Below are positions 35,350 to 45,061 of a stretch of 47,273 nt of DNA, piece by piece (position 1 is the first letter of the stretch; every line of letters begins with the position of its first letter). The position numbers were made by a program, and so were the translations under genes. The DNA lies in assembly GCA_022781985.1 (NCBI GenBank), contig JALESH010000057.1:1-47273 (forward strand), read 5' to 3'. Under the pieces are notes generated by a model. That model searched no databases. It saw only the letters and a program-made list of their open reading frames with translations, and was not told where the DNA came from. The DNA comes from Lachnospiraceae bacterium (GTDB lineage: Bacteria > Bacillota > Clostridia > Lachnospirales > Lachnospiraceae).

Positions 35350-35448
35350 ATGAACTCCTTTCCTCATCCAACCAAAAAAAGATGGCATTCATTAAGTAAC
35401 TCCGTTACAGCTTAATCAATACCATCCGTGGTTAAACGATATATTATT

Positions 35449-35512
35449 CAGGAGCAAGAGCCCGGCCAAGCCCCCTGCTCCTGTATTTTATATATCGGAG
35501 ACAGCCTCCGAT
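35449..35512 (-). terminator. two hairpins after the aconitase-family gene
   Basis: ATCGGAG/CTCCGAT (35494-35500 with 35506-35512) follows the stop by 4 bases. A second stem CAGGAGCA/TGCTCCTG (35449-35456 with 35476-35483) follows it. Neither has a long U-run on the minus strand, so efficiency is uncertain. The remaining 35350-35448 shows no clear promoter. Confidence 0.55.
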
Positions 35513-35516
35513 AACT

Positions 35517-37823
35517 TTAGTTCGAATCAGAAACCCTGTTGTAGTTGATCAGACAGCCCTTCAAGATGATCTGTCTCTCCTCGTCCGTCAGTTCACCCAT
35601 AAACAGTTCAAATTCCTTCAGGCCGCTGTCCTCCACTACGTAAGCCTTGATACTGTCGGCCTTCTCCTCCACAGCCTTTTTGATATCCGGCAGGAAGATA
35701 TAGTCCAGATTCCTGAAGGGCAGCCTGTCATCGGCATCCCGGGTGATGAAAGGAAGCATACCCCAGTTGATCAGGTTAGAACGGTATCTTTTGGTTGCAT
35801 ACTCATTAGCAATATTGGCCCAGCCCCCCAGTACCTTCTGGCAGGATGCTGCCTGCTCTCTGGCGGAACCGTCTCCCGGCTTCACTGCAAAAATGGTAGA
35901 GCCATAGCCTGTATTGCCCTCTCCCACCTGAGGATATGCCTTCTGAATAGCTTCCATAACGGCCTTCAGCTCCGGCCTCTCTTCCAGCGGGCACCTGCCT
36001 TCCATCACTGCCGTCTGCGCTGCCCGGATCGCCTTAGCCCTGCCCACATAGGCAGGATCCTTTCTGGAAAGGGCAAACTCTGCCAGACCCAGAGGATTGG
36101 AACGGTAGGATGAGGTTTCTCCGGAGGGAATCAGCTCGTCTGTAGTGGTAACAGGATCGTGTATCTCGGACACTACCTGCAGAACAAGATTTTCAGGAAG
36201 GGCACACATCCTGGGCCAGTCCTTGATATTGGGGCCGAACTGGATCTCTGTCTCAGGAGCTGCCACACCCTTGGAATCAAATACGCGGTTTGCATATATT
36301 TTGGAATCAAAATGATACTGATACCTGCCGATAGGCCCATCAAACTCTGTAGCCGGTGTCAGGATCCCCCTGTTGGCACTGGTAGCCGCAATAGAACGGG
36401 CATCCATCAATGCCACTGAGGAAATCTGTCCATTCTGCAGCTTGGAGCCCTCCCTGTTGGGGAAGTTTCTGGTGGAATGACGGATACTGAAAGCATGATT
36501 GGCCGGGGTGTCCCCTGCACCAAAGCAGGGGCCGCAGAAAGCCGTCTTCATGATCGCGCCTGTCTCCAGCAGTGTTGCTGCACAGCCATTTCTCACAAGC
36601 TCCATATAAACAGGAGTGGAGGCGGGATAGATACTCAGACTGTAGCTGTCAGCTCCTATGTAGGAGCCCTTCAGAATATCCGCTGCTGCACAGATATTTT
36701 CAAAACCTCCTCCGGCACAGCCGGCGATGATCCCCTGATCTACATAGAGCCTGCCGTCCTTCACCTTGTTTTTCAAAGTAAACTCCACTGCATCATCCAG
36801 GCTGACCCTGGCCTTTTTCTCAACATCCTCAAGAATGTCCTCCAGATTTGCATTCAGCTCTTCAATGGTATAGGTATTGCTGGGATGGAAGGGCATGGCA
36901 ATCATGGGCCTGATGCTGCCAAGATCCACCGTGATCATACCGTCATAGTATGCCGTCTCTGCCGGATTCAGTTCCTTGTACTCTTCCTTTCTTCCATGTA
37001 TCTCATAGAACTCCTCTATCTCTCTGTCTGTCCTCCAAATGGATGACAGACAGGTAGTCTCCGTCGTCATCACATCGATACCGATTCTGAAATCAGCACT
37101 CAGAGAAGCCACGCCGGGACCCACAAATTCCATCACCTTATTTTTTACATAGCCGTTGGCAAATACCGCTCCAATAATAGCCAATGCCACATCCTGGGGA
37201 CCCACGCCCTTCACCGGTTCACCGGTCAGGAAGACACCCACTACCCCCGGCATATTGATGTCATAGGTCTGGTTCAAAAGCTGTTTTACCAGCTCCGGCC
37301 CTCCCTCTCCCATAGCCATGGTTCCCAAGGCTCCATAGCGGGTATGTGAGTCAGAGCCCAGAATCATGCGTCCGCATCCTGCCATCATCTCCCTTGCAAA
37401 CTGATGGATGACTGCCTGATGAGGAGGAACGTAGACACCGCCGTACTTCTTGGCACAGGTCAGACCGAACATATGGTCATCCTCATTAATGGTACCGCCT
37501 ACAGCACAGAGAGAGTTGTGGCAGTTGGTCAGCACATAGGGCATAGGGAACTTCTCCAACCCTGAAGCCCTGGCTGTCTGTATGATGCCCACAAAGGTGA
37601 TGTCATGGGATGCCAGCTTGTCAAACCTGATCTTCAGCTTTTCCATACTGCCAGAAGTGTTGTGTTCCTTTAAAATATGATAGGCAATCGTCCCCCTTGC
37701 TGCCTCTTCCCTGCTTATATCCTTCCCTGTTTTGCTTTTAACCGCTGCGGCAGCTTCCTGATCATCCGGTATGAGCTCTGTTCCGTTGATCAGATAGGCA
37801 CCGCCGTTATATAATTCTATCAT
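35517..37823 (-). CDS. aconitase-family hydratase
   Basis: 768-residue iron-sulfur dehydratase of the aconitase/isopropylmalate isomerase superfamily. Visible motifs: [27 protein letters not shown] (substrate binding), [17 protein letters not shown] (first cluster cysteine), and [18 protein letters not shown] (the C-x2-C pair). The C-terminal swivel domain is present in the same chain. It is not the usual bacterial AcnA or AcnB, nor LeuC. In clostridial genomes relatives are annotated simply as hydratase, so aconitate activity is likely but unproven. It has its own promoter and no neighbouring TCA gene. Confidence 0.88.
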   Translation of the reverse strand: MIELYNGGAYLINGTELIPDDQEAAAAVKSKTGKDISREEAARGTIAYHILKEHNTSGSMEKLKIRFDKLASHDITFVGIIQTARASGLEKFPMPYVLTNCHNSLCAVGGTINEDDHMFGLTCAKKYGGVYVPPHQAVIHQFAREMMAGCGRMILGSDSHTRYGALGTMAMGEGGPELVKQLLNQTYDINMPGVVGVFLTGEPVKGVGPQDVALAIIGAVFANGYVKNKVMEFVGPGVASLSADFRIGIDVMTTETTCLSSIWRTDREIEEFYEIHGRKEEYKELNPAETAYYDGMITVDLGSIRPMIAMPFHPSNTYTIEELNANLEDILEDVEKKARVSLDDAVEFTLKNKVKDGRLYVDQGIIAGCAGGGFENICAAADILKGSYIGADSYSLSIYPASTPVYMELVRNGCAATLLETGAIMKTAFCGPCFGAGDTPANHAFSIRHSTRNFPNREGSKLQNGQISSVALMDARSIAATSANRGILTPATEFDGPIGRYQYHFDSKIYANRVFDSKGVAAPETEIQFGPNIKDWPRMCALPENLVLQVVSEIHDPVTTTDELIPSGETSSYRSNPLGLAEFALSRKDPAYVGRAKAIRAAQTAVMEGRCPLEERPELKAVMEAIQKAYPQVGEGNTGYGSTIFAVKPGDGSAREQAASCQKVLGGWANIANEYATKRYRSNLINWGMLPFITRDADDRLPFRNLDYIFLPDIKKAVEEKADSIKAYVVEDSGLKEFELFMGELTDEERQIILKGCLINYNRVSDSN

Positions 37824-37862
37824 CAGAATCCTCCTTATTTTACACTTATTTTTCCTTTACCC

Positions 37863-37891
37863 ATTATAAATTAAAAGTTGCCTGCTGGCAA
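37863..37891 (-). promoter_or_regulatory. sigma-A promoter of the aconitase-family gene
   Basis: TTGCCA (37891-37886), 17-base spacer, TATAAT (37868-37863) on the minus strand, 40 bases before the ATG. Confidence 0.75.
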
Positions 37892-37915
37892 TGTGCTTAT
37901 TGCCTCTACAGTGTG

Positions 37916-37953
37916 AAAAAGCAGCCGGAACTCTCAGAGCGTGGCTGCTTTTT
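37916..37953 (-). terminator. terminator of the lnpA operon
   Basis: AAAAAGCAGCC (37916-37926) pairs perfectly with GGCTGCTTTTT (37943-37953). It lies 40 bases past the lnpA stop and before the hydratase promoter. Confidence 0.92.
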
Positions 37954-37992
37954 CTTTGCATTTATTTTATTATCGGTAAATATAAGTTTATC

Positions 37993-40158
37993 CTACAGGC
38001 TCAGCCAACGCATTTCCCTGGGCTCCATGTCCAGACTGTGAGCCAGCCTGCCTTCAATGTACAGCTCCGTATGCCTTGCTTCATCTGCATTGTTTGCAAC
38101 TGCCAGCCTGCCGGTCTTTTCAAATACCGTAACCTCCGTATCCACATTGGTCACATAGAACTTCTTCATCTCGGCCTCCATACCTGCCGCATAGTAGATA
38201 GCCCTCAGTAATATCCGGCAGTTCTGAGGAGAATAGGGCAGGCCTGCAAAGTAAACGCTGCGTCCTTTTCCATAGCTGTTGACTACCAGCTGGCTGTATT
38301 CGCCGTCCATACTGAGGATCTGATAATTCTCACCCTGTGCATAGATACGGCTCATGCCCTCGCCAAAGTCGATGTCCCCCTCTATATCCTCCAGGATAAA
38401 ATGCTCTGCATTCAGCTCATTGTATTTATCCGTGCTGAGGGAGAAATCCATCTCCCTGTCCACACCCATCACATCACTGAGCTGGAAGTAGCGTCCCTCA
38501 AACTGATAAGCCGTAGGCTCACCCACACCGATGAAGCCGCCGCCGTTATCCACAAACTCACGGATTGCAGTAACCACCTTCTCATCAATCCAGTTCTCAC
38601 CGCCGCTGAATGCTGTATAGGCATCTCCTGCATTAATGATAACCCTGATATCCTCAGGAATTCCCTCTTTGATTTCATCGAAGGTAATAAACTCCACATC
38701 AAAGGGCATACCTGTCAGACATTCCAGTACACCTACATAGGAGTAGATCTCTCTGTGCCAGATAGCATGATGAACCTGATTGGCCATCCATCTTCTTAAG
38801 TTGCCCCAGCAGTTCAGGACTGCTACCTTAAAGGGTGCCGTATAGGCTTTTCCGTCCTGCATATTCTCATGAATCAGGCGGAACTCATTCACTACATGCT
38901 GAATCTCGTCAATGAAGCCCGGCCACTCCGCAGCCAGCTTCAGATAACCGCCGTAGCCCACCCGATCCAGCGGGGAACGGAGGATAGCCCTTCTCGCCTT
39001 CATCCAGTTCTCCCTGGCCTCTCCAATGGGATCGCCGCCCTCGCAGAATACATCAGGGAAGAAATAAGGAAGCAGCCTTCCCTCTGTATATTTTACGCCC
39101 TTGATATCAGAAATCATGCGCAGTGTCACTCCGTCACCTACAGATCCTACTACCGCATCCAGGCCGATATCCTTGAAATACTTGCCGTAAGGCTCCGTTC
39201 CGATCCAATGATCTCCCAGGAACATCATCGCTTCCTTGCCGTAGGAATGTACGATGTCCACCAGCTCTTTAGCCAGCTTGCTTACCTCAATCTGCTGGAA
39301 TTCGATAAAATCTCTGAACTCCTTGCTGGGAATGCGGAACATGGAGTTGTGGTAGCCCTGATCCACAATGTATTCCGGGCGGAATTTATAGCCTGCCCAT
39401 TTCTCAAACTGCTCCAGGATATAGGGACTTACACTGGCGCTGTAGCCAAACCATTCCACATATTTTTCACGCTTCTGGTCATCGAAAGTGAGTGTAAACT
39501 GATGGAAAAAGGTGGTGAAACGCACTACATTAATATGGGGATTATCCTCACACCATTTCTTCAGTTTTTCTTTTACATAGGCCTGGGTTTTGGGCTGCCT
39601 TACATCATAGGTAAGCTGATGGGGCGTATCCTCCCAGGAATTTGTAATAAAGTTGTACATATGTACCGGATCCCAGATCAGGAAAGCCAGAAAGCTCACT
39701 GTGTATTGGTGGTATTTTACCGACTGTATCTCCACCTCACCGGCTGCCTCATCATACTCCCACCTATCAGCAGGCACAACCTCTCCGGTAGTTCTGTCAA
39801 CAACCTCCCACCATCTCTTTGGATCATCTATGGTATTTACCTTAAGCTGCTCTGTATGAAAACCCTTCATCAGTTTAATACGCAGCCTATCGCCTTTTGC
39901 AGTAACCCGGTCACTGATCAGGTACTCCTGCTGTATTTCCTCCGGATTTGCCTCTGCCCAGGCATTATCCTTTCTGGTGGTATAATAGGTAGCGTATTTT
40001 TTTGCATCCTGGGACAAAAGTGCCTCCGGCATCGTGGTGCCGTCACAATCCCTGAGTGCATCCGCTCCCAGCAGCTCTTTCAAGCGTATCGTTTCCTCCA
40101 CCATGTCTACATCGGTGGGCAATGTCAATCTTCCTGCCGTCTCCATGCTTCTATACAT
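37993..40158 (-). CDS. lnpA: 1,3-beta-galactosyl-N-acetylhexosamine phosphorylase (GH112)
   Basis: Cytoplasmic enzyme that phosphorolyses lacto-N-biose or galacto-N-biose to galactose-1-phosphate and GlcNAc or GalNAc. The 721 residues match GH112 throughout: RLTLPTDVDM and ALRDCDGTTMPEAL at the start, the catalytic barrel with VVRFTTFFHQFTLTFDD and the conserved MMFLGDHWIGTEPYG region, and a C-terminal beta domain. The start is uncertain: AAAGGAG stands 1 base before this ATG and 13 before the next ATG four codons in. It is the last gene of an operon with an ABC sugar importer. Confidence 0.95.
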   Translation of the reverse strand: MYRSMETAGRLTLPTDVDMVEETIRLKELLGADALRDCDGTTMPEALLSQDAKKYATYYTTRKDNAWAEANPEEIQQEYLISDRVTAKGDRLRIKLMKGFHTEQLKVNTIDDPKRWWEVVDRTTGEVVPADRWEYDEAAGEVEIQSVKYHQYTVSFLAFLIWDPVHMYNFITNSWEDTPHQLTYDVRQPKTQAYVKEKLKKWCEDNPHINVVRFTTFFHQFTLTFDDQKREKYVEWFGYSASVSPYILEQFEKWAGYKFRPEYIVDQGYHNSMFRIPSKEFRDFIEFQQIEVSKLAKELVDIVHSYGKEAMMFLGDHWIGTEPYGKYFKDIGLDAVVGSVGDGVTLRMISDIKGVKYTEGRLLPYFFPDVFCEGGDPIGEARENWMKARRAILRSPLDRVGYGGYLKLAAEWPGFIDEIQHVVNEFRLIHENMQDGKAYTAPFKVAVLNCWGNLRRWMANQVHHAIWHREIYSYVGVLECLTGMPFDVEFITFDEIKEGIPEDIRVIINAGDAYTAFSGGENWIDEKVVTAIREFVDNGGGFIGVGEPTAYQFEGRYFQLSDVMGVDREMDFSLSTDKYNELNAEHFILEDIEGDIDFGEGMSRIYAQGENYQILSMDGEYSQLVVNSYGKGRSVYFAGLPYSPQNCRILLRAIYYAAGMEAEMKKFYVTNVDTEVTVFEKTGRLAVANNADEARHTELYIEGRLAHSLDMEPREMRWLSL

Positions 40159-40250
40159 ACTCCTTTCAAGGCCATTTTCACTGAATGCGCTTTTGTGGGG
40201 CACATTCCTTCATCCGTTCTTTCTTTCAGCATCCAGCATCCGTTCCGCTG

Positions 40251-40418
40251 CTACGTATACTTTTTGTTATAGCTGTACAACAGAAACAGGAGTCCGGCAA
40301 GCCCCAAAACCATAAGCCCCAGGCCTGCAGGTCCTATCTTTTTCTGCCCGATGCATACCAATGCAATACAAACCACAAAAATTATGATATTGATAATTAT
40401 TTTTAACCATTTATTCAT
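40251..40418 (-). CDS. small two-helix membrane protein (DUF6903-like)
   Basis: 55 residues with two hydrophobic helices (IIINIIIFVVCIALVCIGQ and GPAGLGLMVLGLAGLLFLLYSYN) and a lysine end. Small proteins of this form are found in Lachnospiraceae beside sugar ABC permeases and are listed as DUF6903. Function unknown, perhaps a transporter accessory. The ATG at 40418 is preceded by GGAGAGAG at good spacing. It lies between the second permease and lnpA. Confidence 0.8.
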   Translation of the reverse strand: MNKWLKIIINIIIFVVCIALVCIGQKKIGPAGLGLMVLGLAGLLFLLYSYNKKYT

Positions 40419-40457
40419 ATCAGCTCTCTCCGTTTCCAACCGTTCTGCATATCACGA

Positions 40458-41339
40458 TTAACCCTTCAGACCGCCGAGGCTCATACCCTGAGTCAGCTTT
40501 TTCTGCACCAGAATATACAGGATCAGCGTAGGGAGCATTACGATTACCAGACCTGCATAAAGCTGTCCGTAGTTGGCTGCCGCCTGCTGTGCCTGCATCA
40601 GCTGCATCAGCCCTACCGGAAGTGTCTTCTTATCCTTGGTAAGAAGCGTCATGGATATGATATATTCGTTCCAGTAGGACAAGAAATTGAACAGGATCAC
40701 TGTTATGATACTGGGCTTTGCCATCGGCATCATAACCTGCACCATTGTTCTGAAATAACCGCTTCCGTCCACGAAGGCCGCCTCCTCGTAGTCCTTTGGA
40801 ATCGTCACAAAGAAGCCGGACAGCAGATAAATGGTAAAGGGCAGCGAGGTAGAGGCATAGATCAGGGCTGTCATAAACAGGTTGTTCAGGAAAAATCCCG
40901 AACCGAACAATTCCCTTGCCAGCTTATCCGCATCCACCAGCATGAGGAAAATAGGCACTACGATATAGTTTACATTGATAAACAATCCGCCCATGAACAG
41001 TACCTTCAAGAGCTTGCTGCAGAAGAACTTATACCTTGCCAGCGTATAGGCCGCGGGAAGTGCGATCACGAGCAGAAGCAGCAGCCCCAATGCCGTAGTA
41101 ATAACGGAATTAAGCATGTAATCTCCCATGCTGGCCTTTGCAAAAGCATCGGCAAAGTTCTGGAAATAAAGGCCCTTGGGCAATACCCAGGGATTGCCGT
41201 AGAATTCCGAATTTTCTTTTACAGAAGCCAAAAATACCCAGCCTACAGGGACGATGATACTGATCGCCAAAAACAGTAAGGCTATGTATATCACACATTT
41301 AGCAACTTTATTGCTTGCTGAAGTTTTCATCTTATCCAT
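40458..41339 (-). CDS. ABC sugar transporter permease (MalG type)
   Basis: 293 residues with six membrane helices and the EAA loop DYEEAAFVDGSGYFRTMVQVMMPMAKP that docks the ATPase. The C-terminus LTQGMSLGGLKG is typical. AGGAGG precedes the ATG at 41339. It starts 9 bases after the MalF-type gene. No ATPase gene is in this operon, so a shared MsmK/UgpC-type ATPase from elsewhere is presumably used, as is common in Firmicutes. Confidence 0.94.
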   Translation of the reverse strand: MDKMKTSASNKVAKCVIYIALLFLAISIIVPVGWVFLASVKENSEFYGNPWVLPKGLYFQNFADAFAKASMGDYMLNSVITTALGLLLLLVIALPAAYTLARYKFFCSKLLKVLFMGGLFINVNYIVVPIFLMLVDADKLARELFGSGFFLNNLFMTALIYASTSLPFTIYLLSGFFVTIPKDYEEAAFVDGSGYFRTMVQVMMPMAKPSIITVILFNFLSYWNEYIISMTLLTKDKKTLPVGLMQLMQAQQAAANYGQLYAGLVIVMLPTLILYILVQKKLTQGMSLGGLKG

Positions 41340-41348
41340 ACTCACCTC

Positions 41349-42254
41349 CTAGAATTCCAAGGGTTCACGCTTCGTTACCCCGTTGATTATCGCTGACAAT
41401 GCAAAGGAGAACGTGAATACCAGCACACCGATCGCCATACCGTAGCCATAAACGGAATTGGTATACGCCTGCTTATACATGTAGCTCAGGAATACCTCTG
41501 TCGCACCATCCGGTGCTCCGTTTGTCATAGCCTTTACAAACAGGAAGCTGAGATTGATGGAGCTGATAACAAAAAAGGTGAGGGTAGTACGCAGATTTGT
41601 CCATATGAGCGGAAGGGTGATATCAAAAAACTGCCTGATTCTTCCCGCCCCTTCCAGACTGGCGGACTCATAAAGGCTCTCCGGCACACTTGCCATACTC
41701 GCCATATACATAACCATATAATATCCGATAGCCTGCCATACCATAGCAATAACCAGGGAATAAATAACTATTTTCTGATCTCCCAGCCAGAGTATCGTGG
41801 GCTGATCCTTTCCTCTGAATATGGAAAGAATACTGTTCAACAAACCATTGTTAGGATCATAGATTGCACCGAAAATAGCAGAAATAACTACTACGGACAA
41901 AATGTTGGGGATATAGAATATAATACGGAAGAAATTCTGTCCCACAATCTTTTCTCTGCTCAGAATTGCTGCAAAAAGCAACGCCAGTGACATTGTGACT
42001 ATGGTAACAATAGTAATCAGCAATATCGTATTCTGAAAGGAACGGAAAAATTTTTCATCCTCCATAAGAAGCTTAAAATTCTGCAATCCCACAAAGGTCT
42101 TTGTATTGGAAAAGCCCCCCCACTTATACATGGACATCTTAAACACGTTTATTGTGGGAATAATCATAAATATCAGAAACAGAACGGATGCAGGCGCGAC
42201 ACAGGCGAAAATGAACGCCTTCCTTGATCTTGTGTTTTTCATCTTATTTACCAT
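41349..42254 (-). CDS. ABC sugar transporter permease (MalF type)
   Basis: 301 residues with six membrane helices and the EAA loop ESASLEGAGRIRQFFDITLPLIW. It pairs with the MalG-type gene downstream. The start is set at the ATG at 42254, right after AGAAAGG. The next ATG four codons in is possible, and a longer frame upstream runs through an intercistronic hairpin and is rejected. Confidence 0.93.
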   Translation of the reverse strand: MVNKMKNTRSRKAFIFACVAPASVLFLIFMIIPTINVFKMSMYKWGGFSNTKTFVGLQNFKLLMEDEKFFRSFQNTILLITIVTIVTMSLALLFAAILSREKIVGQNFFRIIFYIPNILSVVVISAIFGAIYDPNNGLLNSILSIFRGKDQPTILWLGDQKIVIYSLVIAMVWQAIGYYMVMYMASMASVPESLYESASLEGAGRIRQFFDITLPLIWTNLRTTLTFFVISSINLSFLFVKAMTNGAPDGATEVFLSYMYKQAYTNSVYGYGMAIGVLVFTFSFALSAIINGVTKREPLEF

Positions 42255-42268
42255 GCCTTTCTCACAGC

Positions 42269-42394
42269 CTGCGTATATGACTCGCAGGTACATTTTTTAT
42301 GCGGAGCTCCCTGCGGGATGTCTCTCCACAAGCCTACATTTTGTTTACCTTACAAAATCGGGACATGCCGGTAAGTTTTTTCCGTACATGTCCC
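42269..42394 (-). terminator. intercistronic hairpins between binding protein and permease genes
   Basis: GGGACATG/CATGTCCC (42360-42367 with 42387-42394) follows the binding-protein stop by about 50 bases and is trailed by GATTTTG. A second small stem CCTGCG/CGCAGG is at 42269-42289. Such hairpins after binding-protein genes usually reduce transcription of the permeases and protect the upstream mRNA. Confidence 0.6.
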
Positions 42395-42442
42395 TTGTTT
42401 CATCAAACCACCTTGGTTTCTATTATATCTCCATTATATCCT

Positions 42443-43873
42443 TTATTGAAGTGCTGCGCGGTACTTATCGCTGATTGTTTCGCATTCTGCAACCCAATCA
42501 TCCACTGTCTTGTCACCGCTTACAATACTGTCCACTGTCCTGCACAGTGCATCCTTCATGCTTGCGCCTTCTACAGGAGCTGTAGCTGCGAAACCGCCCA
42601 TTACTGCTGTAGCACCGGAATCATATACACTGTAGAACAGCTTATTGTCTCCTTCAAGGCTTGCACTAATGCCTGTGATCGGCTGAATTGCATTAGATGC
42701 CGCAAAGATCTTTGCAGCCTCATCAGAATACATATAAGCTACAAATTCTTTAGCAAGATCCTGATTTTCTGCTGCTGCAGGAATCCACATCTGCTCAAAC
42801 CAGCAGAAGGAACTTCCTGTACCGCCTGCATTTACAGCCGGCAATGCCGTGAATCCCCACTTGAAGTTTTCGCTTCTGGGCGCATCCTGCATCTCAGCAG
42901 GCAGCCATGTACCATTCGGACAGAAAATTGCCTTATTGTCAAGGATCAGCTGCTGATTCTTTGTAAAGTTCTCGTTGTTGGCATTAGCAACTGTGGTAGG
43001 CTCTGTGTATTCTGCCAGCTTGGCAACGATATCAAATACCTTCTTAACCTCTTCTGACTCCCAGATTCCGTCCTCATAGCTCATGCAACGATCGAAGAAC
43101 TCAGAGCCGCCCGAAGAGCAAAGTGCAGCAAACATGAATGCATCGAAATATCCAGCTGTAGGATATGTAAACAGGGAAATGCCTTCTGCCTTAGCTTTGT
43201 CACCAAGCTCCCACATCTCATCCCAGGTAGTAGGAACTGTCCAGCCCTTTTCCTCCAGCAGTCCTGCATTGTAGAACAGTCCGCAGGGGCTGTAGAACAT
43301 AGGCGCATAATAGGTCACACCGTCTCCGTAAGGATTGGTTGCCAGAGTGTCCAAGAAACCGGGAACGATCTTATCCTTTACTTTTACGTTTTCACCCGGA
43401 ACTGTCATCTCCATAACATCTGTCAGTGCAAGCAGTCCGTTCTCTTTCATGATGGTCTCTGTCAAACCCGCTTCACGTCCCGTTGCGCAGTGTACAACAT
43501 CCGGATAATCTCCGGCTTTCATTCCGGGAGTAATAACGTCCTCAATCTTTTTATCTACTGTCAGCTCTACGGTCACACCGGGATGGGAAGCCTCAAATGC
43601 CTGAACCACCTGTGTCCACATGTCAGCGCCGTAGCCACCTTCAAAGGCTGCTACCTTCAGCGTGCCTTCCCATGTAGCTGTCTCCGCTGCAGGCTCCTCT
43701 GCTGCAGGCTCCTCTGCTGCAGGCTCCTCTGCTGCAGGTTCCTCCGCTGCAGGCTGTTCTGCCGCAGGCTCCTCAGCTGCAGGCGCCTGTGTTCCTGCTG
43801 AATTACCGCAGCCAGCCAGCGTACCCAACGCCATAGCAGCTGCCAATAAAACAGATACTGTTTTCTTTTTCAT
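42443..43873 (-). CDS. ABC sugar transporter substrate-binding lipoprotein
   Basis: 476 residues: signal sequence with lipobox LAGC (C22), an alanine/proline/glutamate repeat linker (about 28-62), and an extracellular solute-binding protein family 1 domain (LKVAAFEGGYGADMWTQVVQAFEASHPGVTVELTV and onwards). Being first in the lnpA operon suggests it captures galacto-N-biose or lacto-N-biose, or oligosaccharides containing them; this is inference. AAGGAGG precedes the ATG at 43873. Confidence 0.94.
   Translation of the reverse strand: MKKKTVSVLLAAAMALGTLAGCGNSAGTQAPAAEEPAAEQPAAEEPAAEEPAAEEPAAEEPAAETATWEGTLKVAAFEGGYGADMWTQVVQAFEASHPGVTVELTVDKKIEDVITPGMKAGDYPDVVHCATGREAGLTETIMKENGLLALTDVMEMTVPGENVKVKDKIVPGFLDTLATNPYGDGVTYYAPMFYSPCGLFYNAGLLEEKGWTVPTTWDEMWELGDKAKAEGISLFTYPTAGYFDAFMFAALCSSGGSEFFDRCMSYEDGIWESEEVKKVFDIVAKLAEYTEPTTVANANNENFTKNQQLILDNKAIFCPNGTWLPAEMQDAPRSENFKWGFTALPAVNAGGTGSSFCWFEQMWIPAAAENQDLAKEFVAYMYSDEAAKIFAASNAIQPITGISASLEGDNKLFYSVYDSGATAVMGGFAATAPVEGASMKDALCRTVDSIVSGDKTVDDWVAECETISDKYRAALQ
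43686..43790 (-). repeat. 15-base in-frame tandem repeat, about seven copies
   Basis: Units close to GCTGCAGGCTCCTCT repeat head to tail and encode PAAEE-type pentapeptides in the linker of the binding protein. The middle copies are identical, which favours copy-number change by slippage. Confidence 0.85.
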
Positions 43874-43944
43874 ACTAATCCTCCTTGCACCATGGCTTTC
43901 AGCCATAGTCTTTGTTCAAATAGCAACAAGTTACTTATGACTAG

Positions 43945-43973
43945 AGTATATCTATTTCTCCGTTTTCATTCAA
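43945..43973 (-). promoter_or_regulatory. sigma-A promoter of the lnpA operon
   Basis: TTGAAT (43973-43968), 17-base spacer, TATACT (43950-43945) on the minus strand, about 70 bases upstream of the binding-protein ATG. A half cre-like TGAAAACG lies in the spacer, but its second half does not match. Confidence 0.7.
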
Positions 43974-44170
43974 TTTGTATATTGCTGTTTTTTTTATATT
44001 TCTTGTTTTTTTATTTTTAAAAAACTTTCTTTTTCTATAGTTATCGCTTATAATTTTATTAAATCCTTGCTTATTTTTTTATAATATTTGCCCATCCAGA
44101 TTCCGGAAGATTAAAATCCGCTTCAGGACAACTGCCCCATTCCAAAAACAGTTTATCAATCAATTTGTAT
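43971..44170. repeat. direct repeat in the divergent regulatory region
   Basis: CAATTTGTAT occurs at 43971-43980, overlapping the -35 of the lnpA operon, and again at 44161-44170, just before the AraC ribosome binding site. With flanks the match is TCAATTTGTAT. The two copies, 190 bases apart in the same orientation, are candidate AraC-protein sites. The 321-base gap 43874-44194 holds no gene; it is very AT-rich and contains several TATAAT-like boxes for the AraC gene, none with a good -35. Confidence 0.45.
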
Positions 44171-44194
44171 TTATAAAACGAAAGGAACAGCAGA

Positions 44195-45046
44195 ATGAGC
44201 AACGAATATATCAGCCTAGAGTCCAAGAATCTGTCCAGGCTCCATTTCGACCTCCGTTATGTCTCCATGCATAAATACGAAGGAGACTGGCAAAGCCAGC
44301 CTCATACCCATCATTTTACAGAACTTTTTTATGTCATAGACGGCAAGGGCGTATTCCATATCGAAGACAGTCTGATTCCGGTAAAAGCCCATGACCTGGT
44401 GATCATCAATCCCCATATTGAGCATACGGAACGAACAAAGACCCGCTCACCTATGGAGTACATCGTCTTCGGTGTGGACGGACTGGCCTTTTCCTTTCAC
44501 GACGCACCGGAGGAAGCTCCAAAGAACTACGGCTATTACAGCTATTCTTCCTCCCAGAATCATGTGGTAGATTTTGTACAGATTATGCTGAAGGAATTTC
44601 ACGACAAACAGCCCGGATTCGAAATCCTCTGCATGAGCCTCCTTCAGGTTTTGCTGGTCTATTTGGCCAGAGAGCAGCAGTTGTCCATTATGTCGGATTC
44701 CACCTTCAGGATATCCAGGGAATGTGCTCTGGCAAAACGATATATAGATGCAAATTATGCCCAAAACATCAACCTAGATACCCTTGCAGAGATCACTCAT
44801 ATCAACAAATATTACCTGGCCCATACCTTTACTGACTGCATAGGGAAATCTCCCATCAGCTACCTGACGGATACACGCCTCAAGGCAAGCATGGAACTGC
44901 TGATCAATACCAACCTTTCCATAGCCCAGATCGCCTCCTGCACCGGTTTTTCTTCACAGTCCTATTTTTCGCAGATTTTCAAAAAGGTGGTGGGAAAGAC
45001 ACCGCAGCAATACAGAAAAACCAATGACAAAAATGCCGGCCCGTAA
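44195..45046 (+). CDS. AraC-family transcriptional regulator
   Basis: 283 residues with an N-terminal cupin sugar-sensing domain (HTHHFTELFYVIDGKGVFHIED, ... LVIINPHIEHTE) and a C-terminal pair of helix-turn-helix motifs (NLDTLAEITHINKYYLAHTFTDCIGKSPISYL and SIAQIASCTGFSSQSYFSQIFKKVVGKTPQQYR). AAAGGAAC precedes the ATG. It is divergent from the lnpA operon and convergent with nahK, so it probably activates one or both in response to a host-glycan disaccharide (inference). Confidence 0.95.
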   Translation: MSNEYISLESKNLSRLHFDLRYVSMHKYEGDWQSQPHTHHFTELFYVIDGKGVFHIEDSLIPVKAHDLVIINPHIEHTERTKTRSPMEYIVFGVDGLAFSFHDAPEEAPKNYGYYSYSSSQNHVVDFVQIMLKEFHDKQPGFEILCMSLLQVLLVYLAREQQLSIMSDSTFRISRECALAKRYIDANYAQNINLDTLAEITHINKYYLAHTFTDCIGKSPISYLTDTRLKASMELLINTNLSIAQIASCTGFSSQSYFSQIFKKVVGKTPQQYRKTNDKNAGP

Positions 45047-45058
45047 AGCCGGCATTTT
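45030..45058. terminator. bidirectional terminator with a stop codon in its loop
   Basis: AAAATGCCGGC (45030-45040) pairs perfectly with GCCGGCATTTT (45048-45058). The 7-base loop contains the AraC stop codon TAA (45044-45046). nahK ends 3 bases beyond on the other strand. Confidence 0.9.
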
Positions 45059-45061
45059 ATC

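Noticed and set aside
38869-40272. 467-residue open frame on the plus strand
   Set aside because: Antisense to lnpA, whose protein is strongly conserved.
43686-43790. CRISPR-like repeat array
   Set aside because: The units are contiguous, in frame and without spacers; they encode a PAAEE linker.
43952-43965. cre-like catabolite site in the lnpA promoter
   Set aside because: Only the left half (TGAAAACG) matches; the right half does not.
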